From Aurantimonas aggregata (GTDB lineage Bacteria > Pseudomonadota > Alphaproteobacteria > Rhizobiales > Rhizobiaceae): 64,000 nucleotides of DNA. How positions within the stretch are numbered: position 1 is the first letter of the stretch; every line of letters begins with the position of its first letter. Location of the stretch: positions 32,833 to 96,832 of the forward strand of contig NZ_JAAAMJ010000016.1 in assembly GCF_010500835.1 (NCBI RefSeq), in the 5' to 3' direction. Shown here in pieces: positions 17,409 to 26,329 of the stretch. A program made the position numbers and the translations under genes. The notes below the pieces were generated by a model that was not told the origin of the DNA, did no database searches, and worked only from the letters and a program-made list of their open reading frames with translations.

Positions 17409-17699
17409 GGCAGGCCTGTCGGTCTCGTCTGCGGGATGCACGGATTCGCCGAGGCAGGAGCCAGCGGGCGAATCGCGCTGGTGCCTGCAGCATAGGCGGT
17501 GCAGTGCAGCAACGCATCGCGCGGCTGCGACACGGCGTTGCGCAGGCCGGACAGCGGTTGGCGCCCACGTCCGAGAGCTCAGGCGAATTGTGCCCGTCGG
17601 GGCACACAGAGCGTTAAGCAAGCCTGAAGGGGATGCTGTCAGTTTGACAGGCCAAGCCGGGCGCGCCTAGCTCATTGAAACCACACCGAGGTTCGCCCC

Positions 17700-18653
17700 G
17701 TGAACGGAAACCGCCTTCGCCGGTTCTGCCTGATCGACGCCCCCAGAGCGGCGGTCGTCGCCTTCCTTGCTTTGTCGCTCGTCGCCTGCCGCTCGACGGA
17801 GCTGACGTCGGCGGGGCTGCTGCCCTATGCCCAGACCGGGACCCCTGCGATCGCCCTCGGTGAGCCGGAGATCCGCGGCGCCTCGACGCTCGTGCTCGAC
17901 TATCAGAGCGGCCGGACGCTCTACGCCGACGCGGAGGACGGGCTGCGCTATCCGGCGTCGCTGACAAAGATGATGACCCTGTATCTGCTGTTCGAGACGG
18001 TCGAGAGCGGCAAGCTGTCGCTCGGCAGCGAGCTGGTCGTCAGCGAGAATGCCGCCGCGCAGGTGCCGTCGAAGCTGGGGCTGAAGCCGGGGTCGACTAT
18101 CCGCGTCGTCGATGCGGCGCAGGCGCTGGCGGTGAAGTCGGCCAATGACGTGGCGACGACGATCGCCGAAAATCTCGGCGGATCGGAACCGGCCTTCGCC
18201 GCGGCGATGACCGCGAAGGCGCGGTCGCTCGGCATGCGGCACACGAACTTCGCCAACGCCTCCGGCCTGCCCCATCCGCTGCAGGTCTCCACGGCGCGCG
18301 ACATGGCCACGCTCGCCCGCGCGCTGCTTGCCCGCTTTCCGGCCTATGCGCCGATGTTCTCGAAGACCGGGTTTGACTATGGCGGCCGGCACTACCAGGC
18401 GACCAACAAGCTGCTCGGCAAGGTGCCGGGCGTTGACGGCCTGAAGACCGGCTACATCCGCGATTCCGGGTTCCACCTCATCGCCACCGCGAAGCGGGGC
18501 GGACGGCGTATCCTCGTCGTCGTGATGGGTGGAAAGACCGGGCGCGAGCGGGATGCCTACATGGTCGAGCTGATCGATCGGTATCTCGGCGCGGCACCGG
18601 TCGTGGCGTTCTCGGGCGCCCCGTCGTATGCGCCCGGCATCGCGGTCGAATAG
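17700..18653 (+). CDS. D-alanyl-D-alanine carboxypeptidase (PBP5/DacC type, S11)
   Basis: Trims the terminal D-Ala of peptidoglycan stem peptides in the periplasm. The 317 residues carry the penicillin-binding motifs SxxK (Ser87 to Lys90 in PASLTKM), SxN (Ser147 in KSANDVA) and KTG (Lys249 in GLKTGYI). The N-terminus has a basic and hydrophobic signal ending LSLVAC, a lipobox-like sequence, so it may be a lipoprotein. The start codon is GTG. It lacks the long C-terminal amphipathic anchor region of E. coli PBP5. It converges with the next gene at an 11-base gap. Confidence 0.93.
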   Translation: MNGNRLRRFCLIDAPRAAVVAFLALSLVACRSTELTSAGLLPYAQTGTPAIALGEPEIRGASTLVLDYQSGRTLYADAEDGLRYPASLTKMMTLYLLFETVESGKLSLGSELVVSENAAAQVPSKLGLKPGSTIRVVDAAQALAVKSANDVATTIAENLGGSEPAFAAAMTAKARSLGMRHTNFANASGLPHPLQVSTARDMATLARALLARFPAYAPMFSKTGFDYGGRHYQATNKLLGKVPGVDGLKTGYIRDSGFHLIATAKRGGRRILVVVMGGKTGRERDAYMVELIDRYLGAAPVVAFSGAPSYAPGIAVE

Positions 18654-18664
18654 GCGCGTCGATC

Positions 18665-19813
18665 CTAACGCGGGGTGCGGCGCGCGACCGCGTTGTAGCC
18701 ATCGACGAAGCGGCGGTCGTTCCAGTCCTTCCAGCGCCAAACCCAGCGCCCCTCGGTGGAGAGGCCCCATTTGTCGGCGACGGCGCTTCCGTCTGCGGTC
18801 GACAGCAGCGACAGCCAGTGGCGCTGCGGCCGGTAGGGCCCGAGCGGCGTGTCCTCCAATGCGTGCCTGATGTTGCGGGCGAGGATCGGTCCCTGCCGGA
18901 CGGCGAAGACCCCGGCCTTGGGGCGCGGATCGGGCAGGGCGGCGATGTCGCCGGCGGCGAAGACCGACGGATGCGAGAGCGAGCGAAGCGTCGCGTCGAC
19001 GGCGATGAAGCCGCCTGCGTCCAGCGCCAGCCCGGTGTCGCACAGCCAGGGCGCCGCGGCGCTTTCGGTCGCCCAGAGCACCGTGTCAGCCATAATACGT
19101 CGCCCGTCGGCGGCGCGGAGTTCGCCGTCCTCGAAGCCGATCACGTCAAAACCCGTCGCGAGCCGTATGCCCTTGTCGGCTAAAGCTCGGGTCAATCGCC
19201 TGCGGGTCCGGGGGCTACGCTCGGACAGGATCTCCGGATCGCGGCCGACGAGAATGATCGTCGCCCCCCTGCCGCCGCTCCGCAGGCGCATGGAGAGGGC
19301 GAAGGCGAGTTCGACGCCGGCCGGCCCGGTGCCGACGATCGCGACGGTGAAGCCTTCACCGTCGGCAGCCGCCGCGCGGCCGAGCACATCCAGGCGGTCG
19401 ACGAAATCGCCGATCGGCTTGACCGGAATCCCGGCCGCGCCCGGCGCGCGGTTGGGCACCGAGCCGATATCGACCGACAACAGGTCGTAGTCGACCGCGC
19501 CCTGGCCACGAACATCCAGCGTCTGCGCCTCGGGGTCGATCCCGATGGCCTCGCCGCGCATGAGCGTCGCGCCAGCGTAGCGGGCCAGGCCGGCCGCGTC
19601 GATCAGCAACTCGTCATAGGCATAGAGGCCGGCGACGAAGCCCGGCAGCATGCCGGAATAGGGCGTATGGACGTCGCGGGTCACCAGGGTCAGCCGGACG
19701 CCGGGCATCGGCCGATCGCCGAAAGCCTTCAGCACGGTCACATGGGCATGGCCGGCGCCGAGCAGCACGACATGGCGGGGGGAGTCGGATCGGGGCAGGC
19801 GGCTGTTCCTCAT
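18665..19813 (-). CDS. FAD/NAD(P) disulfide-oxidoreductase-fold protein resembling the SelD N-terminal fusion domain
   Basis: A 382-residue two-dinucleotide-binding flavoprotein: FAD motif HVVLLGAGHAHVTVLKAF (residues 14-31), NAD motif VAIVGTGPAGVELAFAL (about 157-173), and second FAD motif SVFAAGDIAALPD. The sequence around PYSGMLPGFVAGLY is typical of the NADH-dehydrogenase-like domain fused to selenophosphate synthetase in some bacteria. No CxxC redox pair is seen. No selD, selA or selenoprotein gene is nearby, so a selenium role is only a family echo; a type II NADH dehydrogenase-like activity is an alternative. Confidence 0.82.
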   Translation of the reverse strand: MRNSRLPRSDSPRHVVLLGAGHAHVTVLKAFGDRPMPGVRLTLVTRDVHTPYSGMLPGFVAGLYAYDELLIDAAGLARYAGATLMRGEAIGIDPEAQTLDVRGQGAVDYDLLSVDIGSVPNRAPGAAGIPVKPIGDFVDRLDVLGRAAAADGEGFTVAIVGTGPAGVELAFALSMRLRSGGRGATIILVGRDPEILSERSPRTRRRLTRALADKGIRLATGFDVIGFEDGELRAADGRRIMADTVLWATESAAAPWLCDTGLALDAGGFIAVDATLRSLSHPSVFAAGDIAALPDPRPKAGVFAVRQGPILARNIRHALEDTPLGPYRPQRHWLSLLSTADGSAVADKWGLSTEGRWVWRWKDWNDRRFVDGYNAVARRTPR

Positions 19814-19889
19814 CGGCGGCAGGCAGGAGCGCCCGTCAACCGCGTCGTCGACAAGATAGGGGCATGCCGCGCCGGTTCACAGCATGGCA

Positions 19890-21755
19890 TCAGGGGGCGG
19901 GCGTCGCTTCCGGCCAGGCTGGGCGTTCGCCGTGCCAGAGCGCGACGGTGACCGGCTGTCGCCGGCCACGGATATCGACCTGTCCGACCGAGTCCGGCTC
20001 GCCGAAACCGGCCCTGTCCTTGTCCAGGGCGTCGAGAAGCTCCGACGACACGGCCAGCGTCGCGCCATGCGCCTTGGCGACCTCCATCAGCCGGCTCGCG
20101 ACATTGACGTTGTCGCCGCTGACGGTGATCTGCTGGTGGGCGTCGTGGCCGAGCCGGGAGAGCACGACGGTGCCGTAATGCAGGCCGAGCCGGACTCCGT
20201 TCCCATCGCTGGCGCCGGCCGCCGTCCGCAACCATGCGCCGACGTGTCGCGCCAGAGCGAAGGCAGCCGCCAACGCTTCGGAAGCCGTGTCCGGCGCCGC
20301 ATCCGGCACGCCGAAAACCGTCATGGCGCCGTCGCCCATGAAGTTCAGCACTACGCCATGGTGGGCGGCCATTTCTTCGACGACGATCGTGTGAAACTCT
20401 TTCAGGAACGTCCGCGTGCGCAGCGGACCGAGCTCCTCGCTGCGGGTGGTGAAGCCGGAGAGATCGACGAAGAGGATCGCCGCCGGTTGCTCGATTGGCT
20501 CGCGCAGGAATTGCGGATCACGGGCGATGCGCTGGGCGAGCGCCGGCGGCTGGAAGCGGCGCAGGGACTGCTCCGCTTCCGCCAGCCGTCTGGTCAGGCG
20601 CCGCTCGTAGATCTGCCGGGCAAGGACGGCCACGCCGATCGGCGGAAGCGCGGCCGCGAGGGGCAGGCTGGCGCTCAGCCAGAAACCCTGGTCGAACAGC
20701 ACGAAGGTCGCCGCGACCCAGAGCAGCAGGGCACCGGTCGCTGTGACCAGCCCGACGGTGAGCGGCAGCAGCGACACCAGCGCGACGCCGCCGACCGCCA
20801 GGACCAACGCCGCCGACGTGTCGATCCGGCGGATCGACCCGTCACGCACGAGTCCGGTGCCTTCGAGAAGGTTGGCGATGCCGTTCGCCAGGATCTCGAC
20901 ACCGGGCGTGACGGGATCGAAGGGCGTCGAGAAGGTGTCGCCGACCGCCGTCGCGGTGACGCCGAGGACCGCGAGGCGACCGATGAGGGCTGCACTGTTT
21001 CCTGCCAGCACGTCGGCGGCGCTGACCGTCTCGATGCTGCGCGCCGGGCCGGAAATCCGCAGCGGCAGGTTCCAGCCGAGATCCAGCGGCACGGCCACGC
21101 CAGCGATTGTCACAACGTCGCGGCCCAATACCGGATCGGTGCCGTCGTAGAGCCCGACGGCCCGCAGCGCGAAGCCCGGCATCGGGCCGCGCGAGGTTTC
21201 GAAAAGAAGGGGAAGGTGACGCGGCGTGCCGGCGGCGTCGGTCGAGACATTGGCGAAACCGACCGACGCCGTTGAAGTAAAGGCGGGCAGGGGCCACAAT
21301 TCTTCTGCCGTCACCGGAAACGCGTTCGTCACCGTGTTGCCGCGATCGAACCGGCCGGCAGCGGCGATGACGGTCGGGATCGTCGCGAGCGCTTCTGCCA
21401 GGGCGGCATCGTCGCGTGGCGTGGTCGGATCGACCAGCAAGAGATCGATGGCCAGCGCGCGGGCGCCCGCCGCATCGGTAGCCCGGATCAGGGCGGCAAG
21501 CCGGCTGCGTGGCAGCGGGTAGCCGCCCTCGGACGCCACGGTCCCGTCATCTATCGCGACGATGACGACCTTATCAGGCGAGGGCAGCGGCCCTGCGACG
21601 AGCAGCCGGAGGTCGGCCAGCGGATTCTCGATCCGGTCGACGAGGCTGCGCTCTCCGGCAAGGTGCATGGTCGCCAGCCAGCCCGCCCAGGCAGCAGCGA
21701 GGAGGAGGGCGACGGCGGTCCACAGCAGCAAGCCGCCGGGCCGCCGCAGCATCAT
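19890..21755 (-). CDS. CHASE2-domain class III adenylate/guanylate cyclase
   Basis: Membrane sensor cyclase of 621 residues. It has a transmembrane segment at about 8-27, then an extracytoplasmic CHASE2 domain (about 35-310) and three helices (about 325-390). The cytoplasmic class III cyclase domain occupies about 420-600. Metal-binding Asp431 (FVDLSGF) and Asp475 (FMGDGAM) are present, as are the transition-state pair Asn551 and Arg555 (NVNVASR). The usual purine-selecting Lys is replaced by Asn471. The start at 21755 overlaps the FecR gene stop (ATGA); longer in-frame extensions upstream would cover that gene. The pair is probably one sensing unit. Confidence 0.93.
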   Translation of the reverse strand: MMLRRPGGLLLWTAVALLLAAAWAGWLATMHLAGERSLVDRIENPLADLRLLVAGPLPSPDKVVIVAIDDGTVASEGGYPLPRSRLAALIRATDAAGARALAIDLLLVDPTTPRDDAALAEALATIPTVIAAAGRFDRGNTVTNAFPVTAEELWPLPAFTSTASVGFANVSTDAAGTPRHLPLLFETSRGPMPGFALRAVGLYDGTDPVLGRDVVTIAGVAVPLDLGWNLPLRISGPARSIETVSAADVLAGNSAALIGRLAVLGVTATAVGDTFSTPFDPVTPGVEILANGIANLLEGTGLVRDGSIRRIDTSAALVLAVGGVALVSLLPLTVGLVTATGALLLWVAATFVLFDQGFWLSASLPLAAALPPIGVAVLARQIYERRLTRRLAEAEQSLRRFQPPALAQRIARDPQFLREPIEQPAAILFVDLSGFTTRSEELGPLRTRTFLKEFHTIVVEEMAAHHGVVLNFMGDGAMTVFGVPDAAPDTASEALAAAFALARHVGAWLRTAAGASDGNGVRLGLHYGTVVLSRLGHDAHQQITVSGDNVNVASRLMEVAKAHGATLAVSSELLDALDKDRAGFGEPDSVGQVDIRGRRQPVTVALWHGERPAWPEATPAP

Positions 21756-22267
21756 TGCCCGAAGCGGGCGAGCAGCCGCGCGACGCGCTCCTGCGGCCAG
21801 CGGCGCACGACGAGCGGCTCGCCGGGGCGGACGTCGACGCCTTCGCCGGGCCCGAGCGTTACGGTGCCGGAGCCCTGCCGGGCCGCTACCTGCACCGCGC
21901 CGCGCGAGACGAACACCGCGGTGGCGCCGGCCTCGACATCGACCGCGTAGATGGTGCCCCGCACCGAGGCGATCGCGTGCGGCGTCTGGATCTGGAAGCT
22001 GCGGGGCGGCGTCAGGTCGATCAGCACCGCTCGGCCGGAGAGGGCAACGCTGGTGGGAGCGGCACCGGCGGCAGGCGCGCGGATCGTGATGGCGGCGGCG
22101 GCTTCCGCCTCGATCACCAGTCCGCCGGGACATCGGATCATCGCGCGGGGCGGATTGCCCAGGGTGGAGGACGTGCAGCCCGAAGCCTGCTGGGCCGCCG
22201 TCGCTCCGACTGAGAGGCAAAGGAAGGCCAGGATAGCCGCCATTCTGGCCGCAGATACCGTTATCAT
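21752..22267 (-). CDS. FecR-domain periplasmic protein coupled to the cyclase
   Basis: A 171-residue secreted protein with a signal peptide ending at GATAAQQ (about residue 27) and a FecR domain. The typical core is FQIQTPHAIASVRGTIYAVDV, followed by VSRGAVQVAARQG and GPGEGVDVRPGEPL (about residues 90-150). There is no membrane anchor or anti-sigma segment, so this is the periplasmic FecR type that accompanies CHASE2 cyclases in alphaproteobacteria. Its stop overlaps the cyclase start, which argues for co-translation and a sensory partnership. Confidence 0.87.
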   Translation of the reverse strand: MITVSAARMAAILAFLCLSVGATAAQQASGCTSSTLGNPPRAMIRCPGGLVIEAEAAAAITIRAPAAGAAPTSVALSGRAVLIDLTPPRSFQIQTPHAIASVRGTIYAVDVEAGATAVFVSRGAVQVAARQGSGTVTLGPGEGVDVRPGEPLVVRRWPQERVARLLARFGQ

Positions 22268-22371
22268 GCGTCACTCCTCGAACCCGGCGGCCGTCAGTGG
22301 CTACCACTCGACTGCCAGTATGCGCTTGTCTCGGGCGTGCCCCAACGGCTCTGCGCCGGCGCTCCGACGCG

Positions 22372-23364
22372 TCAGCCGGCGAGGAAGCGGGCGTAGCTCG
22401 CCAGGTCGACATTGCCGCCGCTGACGATCACCCCCACCCGGCGGCCTTCGCATGCCACCGCGCCGCTGAAGGCGGCGGCTGCCGCGAGGGACCCGGTCGG
22501 CTCGACGACCATCTTCATCCGCTGGGCAAAGAAGCGCATGGCCTCGACCAGCGCCTCATCGGGCACCGTGACGATGTCGCTCGCCAATTCCCGGACGATC
22601 GGGAAGGTAAGTTGGCCGAGATGGGTGGTCAGCGCGCCGTCGGCGATGGAGCGGGGCACGGGAATGGTGACGATCTCGCCCCTGGCCAGCGACTGCCGGC
22701 CGTCGTCGCCGGCTTCCGGCTCGACGCCGATCACCTGGCAGCCGGGCGACATCGCGGCGGCGGCCAGGGCGCATCCGGACAGGAGGCCACCGCCGCCAAG
22801 GCAGACGAGGAGCATGTCGAGCGGGCCGGTCGCCTCGATCAGCTCGGCGGCCGCCGTGCCCTGGCCGGCGATGACCTCGAGATGGTCGTAAGGCGGGATC
22901 AGCGTCAGCCCGCGCTCGGCGGCGAGATCGCGGGCCAGTGTCTCGCGGTCCTCGGTGTAACGATCATAGGTGACTACCTCGGCGCCGTAGCCTCGCGTCG
23001 CCGCCATCTTCATCGCGGGCGAATCGATCGGCATCAGGATCGTCGCCGACACGTCCAGCAGCCGGCTCGCCAGGGCGATCGCCTGGGCGTGGTTGCCGGA
23101 GGAATAGGCCATGACGCCGCGCCGGCGTGCTTCGGGCGGCAGCGCGGCGATGGCGTTGTAGGCGCCGCGGAACTTGAAGGCGCCGGCCCGCTGCAGATTC
23201 TCGCATTTGAAGAACAGCCGGCCGCCGGTGCGCTCGTCGGCGAAGCGCGAGGTCAGCACGGGGGTGCGATGCGCGATGCCGTCGAGGCGCCCGCGCGCCG
23301 CTTCGATGTCGGCGAAAACCGGCAGGCCGGTGCTGCTGCCGGCTTCCAGAACCGAAACTGCCAT
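22372..23364 (-). CDS. PLP-dependent threonine dehydratase-like / threo-3-hydroxyaspartate ammonia-lyase
   Basis: Fold type II pyridoxal-phosphate enzyme of 330 residues that deaminates a beta-hydroxy amino acid (threonine, serine or 3-hydroxyaspartate). The PLP Lys lies in RAGAFKFRGAYNA (near residue 60). The Asn of the SSGNHAQAIALA loop, the glycine-rich phosphate loop GGGGLLSG and the C-terminal VSGGN are all present. The C-terminal ACT regulatory domain of biosynthetic IlvA is absent, so it is the catabolic/serine-racemase-like type. The start at 23364 follows a CGGAGAA ribosome site; an in-frame ATG 21 bases upstream is possible. It is divergent from the hyi-like gene. Confidence 0.87.
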   Translation of the reverse strand: MAVSVLEAGSSTGLPVFADIEAARGRLDGIAHRTPVLTSRFADERTGGRLFFKCENLQRAGAFKFRGAYNAIAALPPEARRRGVMAYSSGNHAQAIALASRLLDVSATILMPIDSPAMKMAATRGYGAEVVTYDRYTEDRETLARDLAAERGLTLIPPYDHLEVIAGQGTAAAELIEATGPLDMLLVCLGGGGLLSGCALAAAAMSPGCQVIGVEPEAGDDGRQSLARGEIVTIPVPRSIADGALTTHLGQLTFPIVRELASDIVTVPDEALVEAMRFFAQRMKMVVEPTGSLAAAAAFSGAVACEGRRVGVIVSGGNVDLASYARFLAG

Positions 23365-23595
23365 AGGTGTGCGTTCTCCGCGCATTGCGAGGTGCCCGTT
23401 CAACGGCATCTCGCGTTGTGGTGCATGATAGCCGCGCCTGGCATATTGCCAAGCACCGCGATCACAGCGAAGCGCGGCTGGCGAGTCCTTGCTTTTCCTC
23501 CTCTTGCCGCTTCGGCTATGGATGCGCCAGTCTTTCCGGTTACCGCTGTCGGCAAACAGCCGTTGGCACCGCGACGCCGCCAGGGAGTTCCACCG

Positions 23596-24366
23596 ATGCC
23601 GCGCTTTTCCGCCAATCTCGGATTCCTGTGGACGGGGATGAGCCTGCCCGATGCGATCCGTTCTGCTCACCGCGTCGGCTTCTCGGCGGTGGAGTGCCAC
23701 TGGCCCTATGACGAGGATGTCGGCGCGGTGCGCGACGCGCTTGCCGAGACCGGGCTGCCGATGCTCGGCATCAACACGCGCAAAGGGCCTGATGCCGGGG
23801 ATTTCGGGCTGGCCGCCATGCCGGGCCGCGAGGCCGAGGCGCGCGCGGCGATCGACGAGGCCTTCGCCTACGGCGCCGCGATCGGCGCGTCCGCTGTCCA
23901 CGTGATGGCCGGGAAGTCGCTCGGCGCAGACGGCGCGGCGGAAGCGTTCGAAGCCAATTTGCACCATGCCTGCGAGCTTGCGGCGGGACATGGAATGACC
24001 GTGCTGATCGAGCCGCTGAACCATCGCGATGCGCCCGGCTACTTCCTCGTCGGCATCGAGAATGCAGCGGCGATCATCGCGCGGGTCGGCCGGCCGGAGC
24101 TGAAGATCATGTTCGACTGCTACCATACGCAGATCACCCAAGGCGACCTGCTGCGTCGCTTCGAGGCGCACCGGGCGCTGATCGGCCATGTCCAGATCGC
24201 CGCCGTGCCGTCGCGGGCCGAGCCGGACGAGGGCGAGATCGCCTATGACTGGCTGCTGCCGGCGATCGACGCGCTCGGCTATGACGGCTTCGTCGGCGCC
24301 GAATACCGGCCACGCGCCGGCACGGACGAGGGGCTCGGCTGGCTTGCCGGGATGCGGTCGGCCTGA
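23596..24366 (+). CDS. Hydroxypyruvate isomerase family TIM-barrel protein
   Basis: A 256-residue xylose-isomerase-like TIM barrel of the Hyi/OtnI family, which interconverts hydroxypyruvate and tartronate semialdehyde or related oxo acids. The N-terminal MPRFSANLGFLWTGMSLPDAI is characteristic, and the metal-site segments IEPLNHRDAPGYFL, MFDCYHTQITQGD, HVQIAAVPSRAEPDEGEI and GAEYRP are all present. GGGAG lies 8 bases before the ATG. It may handle products of the divergent ammonia-lyase, but no glyoxylate genes adjoin to confirm this. Confidence 0.88.
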   Translation: MPRFSANLGFLWTGMSLPDAIRSAHRVGFSAVECHWPYDEDVGAVRDALAETGLPMLGINTRKGPDAGDFGLAAMPGREAEARAAIDEAFAYGAAIGASAVHVMAGKSLGADGAAEAFEANLHHACELAAGHGMTVLIEPLNHRDAPGYFLVGIENAAAIIARVGRPELKIMFDCYHTQITQGDLLRRFEAHRALIGHVQIAAVPSRAEPDEGEIAYDWLLPAIDALGYDGFVGAEYRPRAGTDEGLGWLAGMRSA

Positions 24367-24377
24367 GCGCGCCGGCG

Positions 24378-25190
24378 GTGCGGATCGCGACCTTCAACGT
24401 CAACGGCGTCAACGGACGCCTCGCCGTTCTCTTGCGCTGGCTGGAGGAGACGACGCCGGACGTCGTCTGCCTGCAGGAATTGAAGGCGCCCGATGGCAAG
24501 TTTCCGGCGACCGCGATCGAGAAGGCCGGCTACGGCGCGATTTGGCACGGGCAGCGCAGCTGGAACGGCGTCGCGATCCTGGCGCGCGGCACCCAACCAC
24601 TGGAAACACGGCGCGGCCTGCCCGGCGAGGATGCGGACGAGCAGAGCCGCTACATCGAGGCGGCGGTGCGAGGCGTCCTTATCGGCTGCCTGTATCTCCC
24701 GAACGGCAACCCGGCCCCGGGCCCGAAATTCGACTACAAGCTGCGCTGGTTCCAGCGCCTCGCCAACCACGCCAAGATGCTGATCGAGACCGGCGCGCCC
24801 GTGGTGCTGGCCGGCGACTACAACGTCATGCCGACCGAGCTCGATGTCTACAAGCCGGAGCGTTGGGAGGGCGACGCCCTTTTCCGGCCGGAAGTTCGGG
24901 CGGCTTTCGCCGGGCTTCTGGATCAGGGCTGGCTCGACGCGCTGCGGGCGCTGCATCCGGACGCGGTGATCTACACGTTCTGGGACTATCTGCGGAACGC
25001 CTATGGACGCAACGCCGGCCTGCGGCTCGATCATTTCCTGCTCAGCCCGGCGATCGCACCGCGTCTGGCCGCGGCCGGCGTCGACAGAGACATGCGCGGT
25101 TGGGAAAAGGCGAGCGACCACGCGCCGACCTGGATCGAACTCGCCGACACGCCGTTGAAGCGGCGGCGACGCCCGGTCAAGGAGAGCTGA
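24378..25190 (+). CDS. xthA: Exodeoxyribonuclease III (XthA)
   Basis: Base-excision repair nuclease cutting at abasic sites and from 3' ends. The 270 residues show all catalytic motifs: RIATFNVNGVNGR, CLQELKAPD (metal Glu), GDYNVMPTELD (Asp/Asn), LRLDHFLLS and the closing ASDHAPTWIEL (Asp-His). Translation starts at GTG, 11 bases after the stop of the preceding gene, so it is probably expressed with it. The DUF1810 gene begins 1 base after its stop. Confidence 0.95.
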   Translation: MRIATFNVNGVNGRLAVLLRWLEETTPDVVCLQELKAPDGKFPATAIEKAGYGAIWHGQRSWNGVAILARGTQPLETRRGLPGEDADEQSRYIEAAVRGVLIGCLYLPNGNPAPGPKFDYKLRWFQRLANHAKMLIETGAPVVLAGDYNVMPTELDVYKPERWEGDALFRPEVRAAFAGLLDQGWLDALRALHPDAVIYTFWDYLRNAYGRNAGLRLDHFLLSPAIAPRLAAAGVDRDMRGWEKASDHAPTWIELADTPLKRRRRPVKES

Positions 25191-25191
25191 G

Positions 25192-25629
25192 ATGGATGCC
25201 AAGTCCAACGATCTCGCACGATTCGTCGACGCGCAGGACCCGGTCATTGCCACGGTCCTGGCGGAACTCGCCGCCGGCCGGAAGCAGAGCCACTGGATGT
25301 GGTTCGTCTTCCCGCAGCTTGACGGTCTCGGCCGCTCGCCGACCGCGCAGTTCTACGCCCTCGCGTCGCTCGATGAAGCGCGCGCCTATCTCAATCATGT
25401 CGTGCTCGGGCCCCGCCTCAGGCGCTGCACGGAGACGGTGCTGGGGGTCGAGGGCCGCTCGGCCAACGCCATCTTCGGGGCGCCGGACGACATGAAGTTC
25501 CATTCGTCGATGACGCTGTTCGCCAAGGCCGCCGACGAGGATGCGCTGTTTCGACGGGCGCTGGACCGGCTCTTCGGCGGCCGGATGGACGCGGGGACGC
25601 TGGCGTTGCTCGGCCAGAACGAGGGGTGA
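25192..25629 (+). CDS. DUF1810 family protein
   Basis: A 145-residue protein of the widespread DUF1810 family, of unknown function. The family signature is clear: LARFVDAQDPVI near the N-terminus, KQSHWMWFVFPQLDGLGRSPTAQFYAL, then YLNHVVLGPRLRRC and DDMKFHSSMTLFAKA. No signal peptide or membrane helix is seen. It directly abuts xthA and probably shares its transcript; whether it has a DNA-repair role is unknown. Confidence 0.85.
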   Translation: MDAKSNDLARFVDAQDPVIATVLAELAAGRKQSHWMWFVFPQLDGLGRSPTAQFYALASLDEARAYLNHVVLGPRLRRCTETVLGVEGRSANAIFGAPDDMKFHSSMTLFAKAADEDALFRRALDRLFGGRMDAGTLALLGQNEG

Positions 25630-25660
25630 CCGGCCTCGACCGGGCCGTCACGACCAGGGC

Positions 25661-26062
25661 TTAGCCGTCCTGGCGATCGCAATCGATCGCGGCGGGCACG
25701 GCTTCCGACGGCTCCGGCCGGGTTGCGACGAAGAGGCCGGCGCCGGCCAAAGCGAGGAACTGGATCAGAAGCACCGTCGTGCCGACGCCGACGAGCCAGC
25801 TGCCGGCGAAGGTGACGGCCATCACCGCCAGTGCGGTGCGCTTGGCCCGTCGGCTGATCGTGCCGCCGTCGCGCCAGTTGCGGATGGGCGGCCCGAGGTG
25901 GGAATGGCCAATCAGCCAGGCTTCGAGCCGCGGCGAGCCGCGCGAGAAGGCGAAAGCGCTGAGCAGCAGGAAGGGCGTTGCCGGCACGAGCGGGAGCACC
26001 ACGCCGGCGGCGCCGGCGACGAGGGAAAGGCCTCCAAGGAGGATCCAGAGCCACCGCATCAT
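25661..26062 (-). CDS. DUF454/YbaN family inner-membrane protein
   Basis: A 133-residue membrane protein with helices at about residues 3-25 and two near 74-110. The family pattern reads LGxxGVVLPLVPATPFLLLSAFAFSRGSPRLEAWL, then HSHLGPPIRNWRDGGTISRRAKRTAL. GGGAGACGA precedes the ATG at 26062; the frame is open further upstream but without similarity. Function is unknown; E. coli YbaN is the reference member. It converges with the DUF1810 gene and diverges from the Hen1-like gene. Confidence 0.85.
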   Translation of the reverse strand: MMRWLWILLGGLSLVAGAAGVVLPLVPATPFLLLSAFAFSRGSPRLEAWLIGHSHLGPPIRNWRDGGTISRRAKRTALAVMAVTFAGSWLVGVGTTVLLIQFLALAGAGLFVATRPEPSEAVPAAIDCDRQDG

Positions 26063-26329
26063 TCGTCTCCCGGCCGCCGCCCGGCCGTTTCTCCCGCGGC
26101 AGATAGGGGCGGCAGGGGCAGGAAGCCAGATGCGAGGCGACGAGCGGCGCACGAAACGCTTTCCCATGTTATGCCGGCTGCCCCGCGTGCTCCGATGGCA
26201 CGAGCGACGTGCCAGATGTGGCGCCGGACAACGGGCAGGAGATCGATTGAGCCGACATCTGACGAGATATGACGCCGCGATGACCCGGGCCGGGCTGCAA
26301 GACCGCCGGCCGCGGGCCGGGGGGAGCCG

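Noticed and set aside
17409..17699. Possible glycine or THF-type riboswitch ahead of purU
   Set aside because: I looked for the glycine aptamer core and related conserved strings on the minus strand and found none. Only ordinary GC-rich intergenic sequence is seen.
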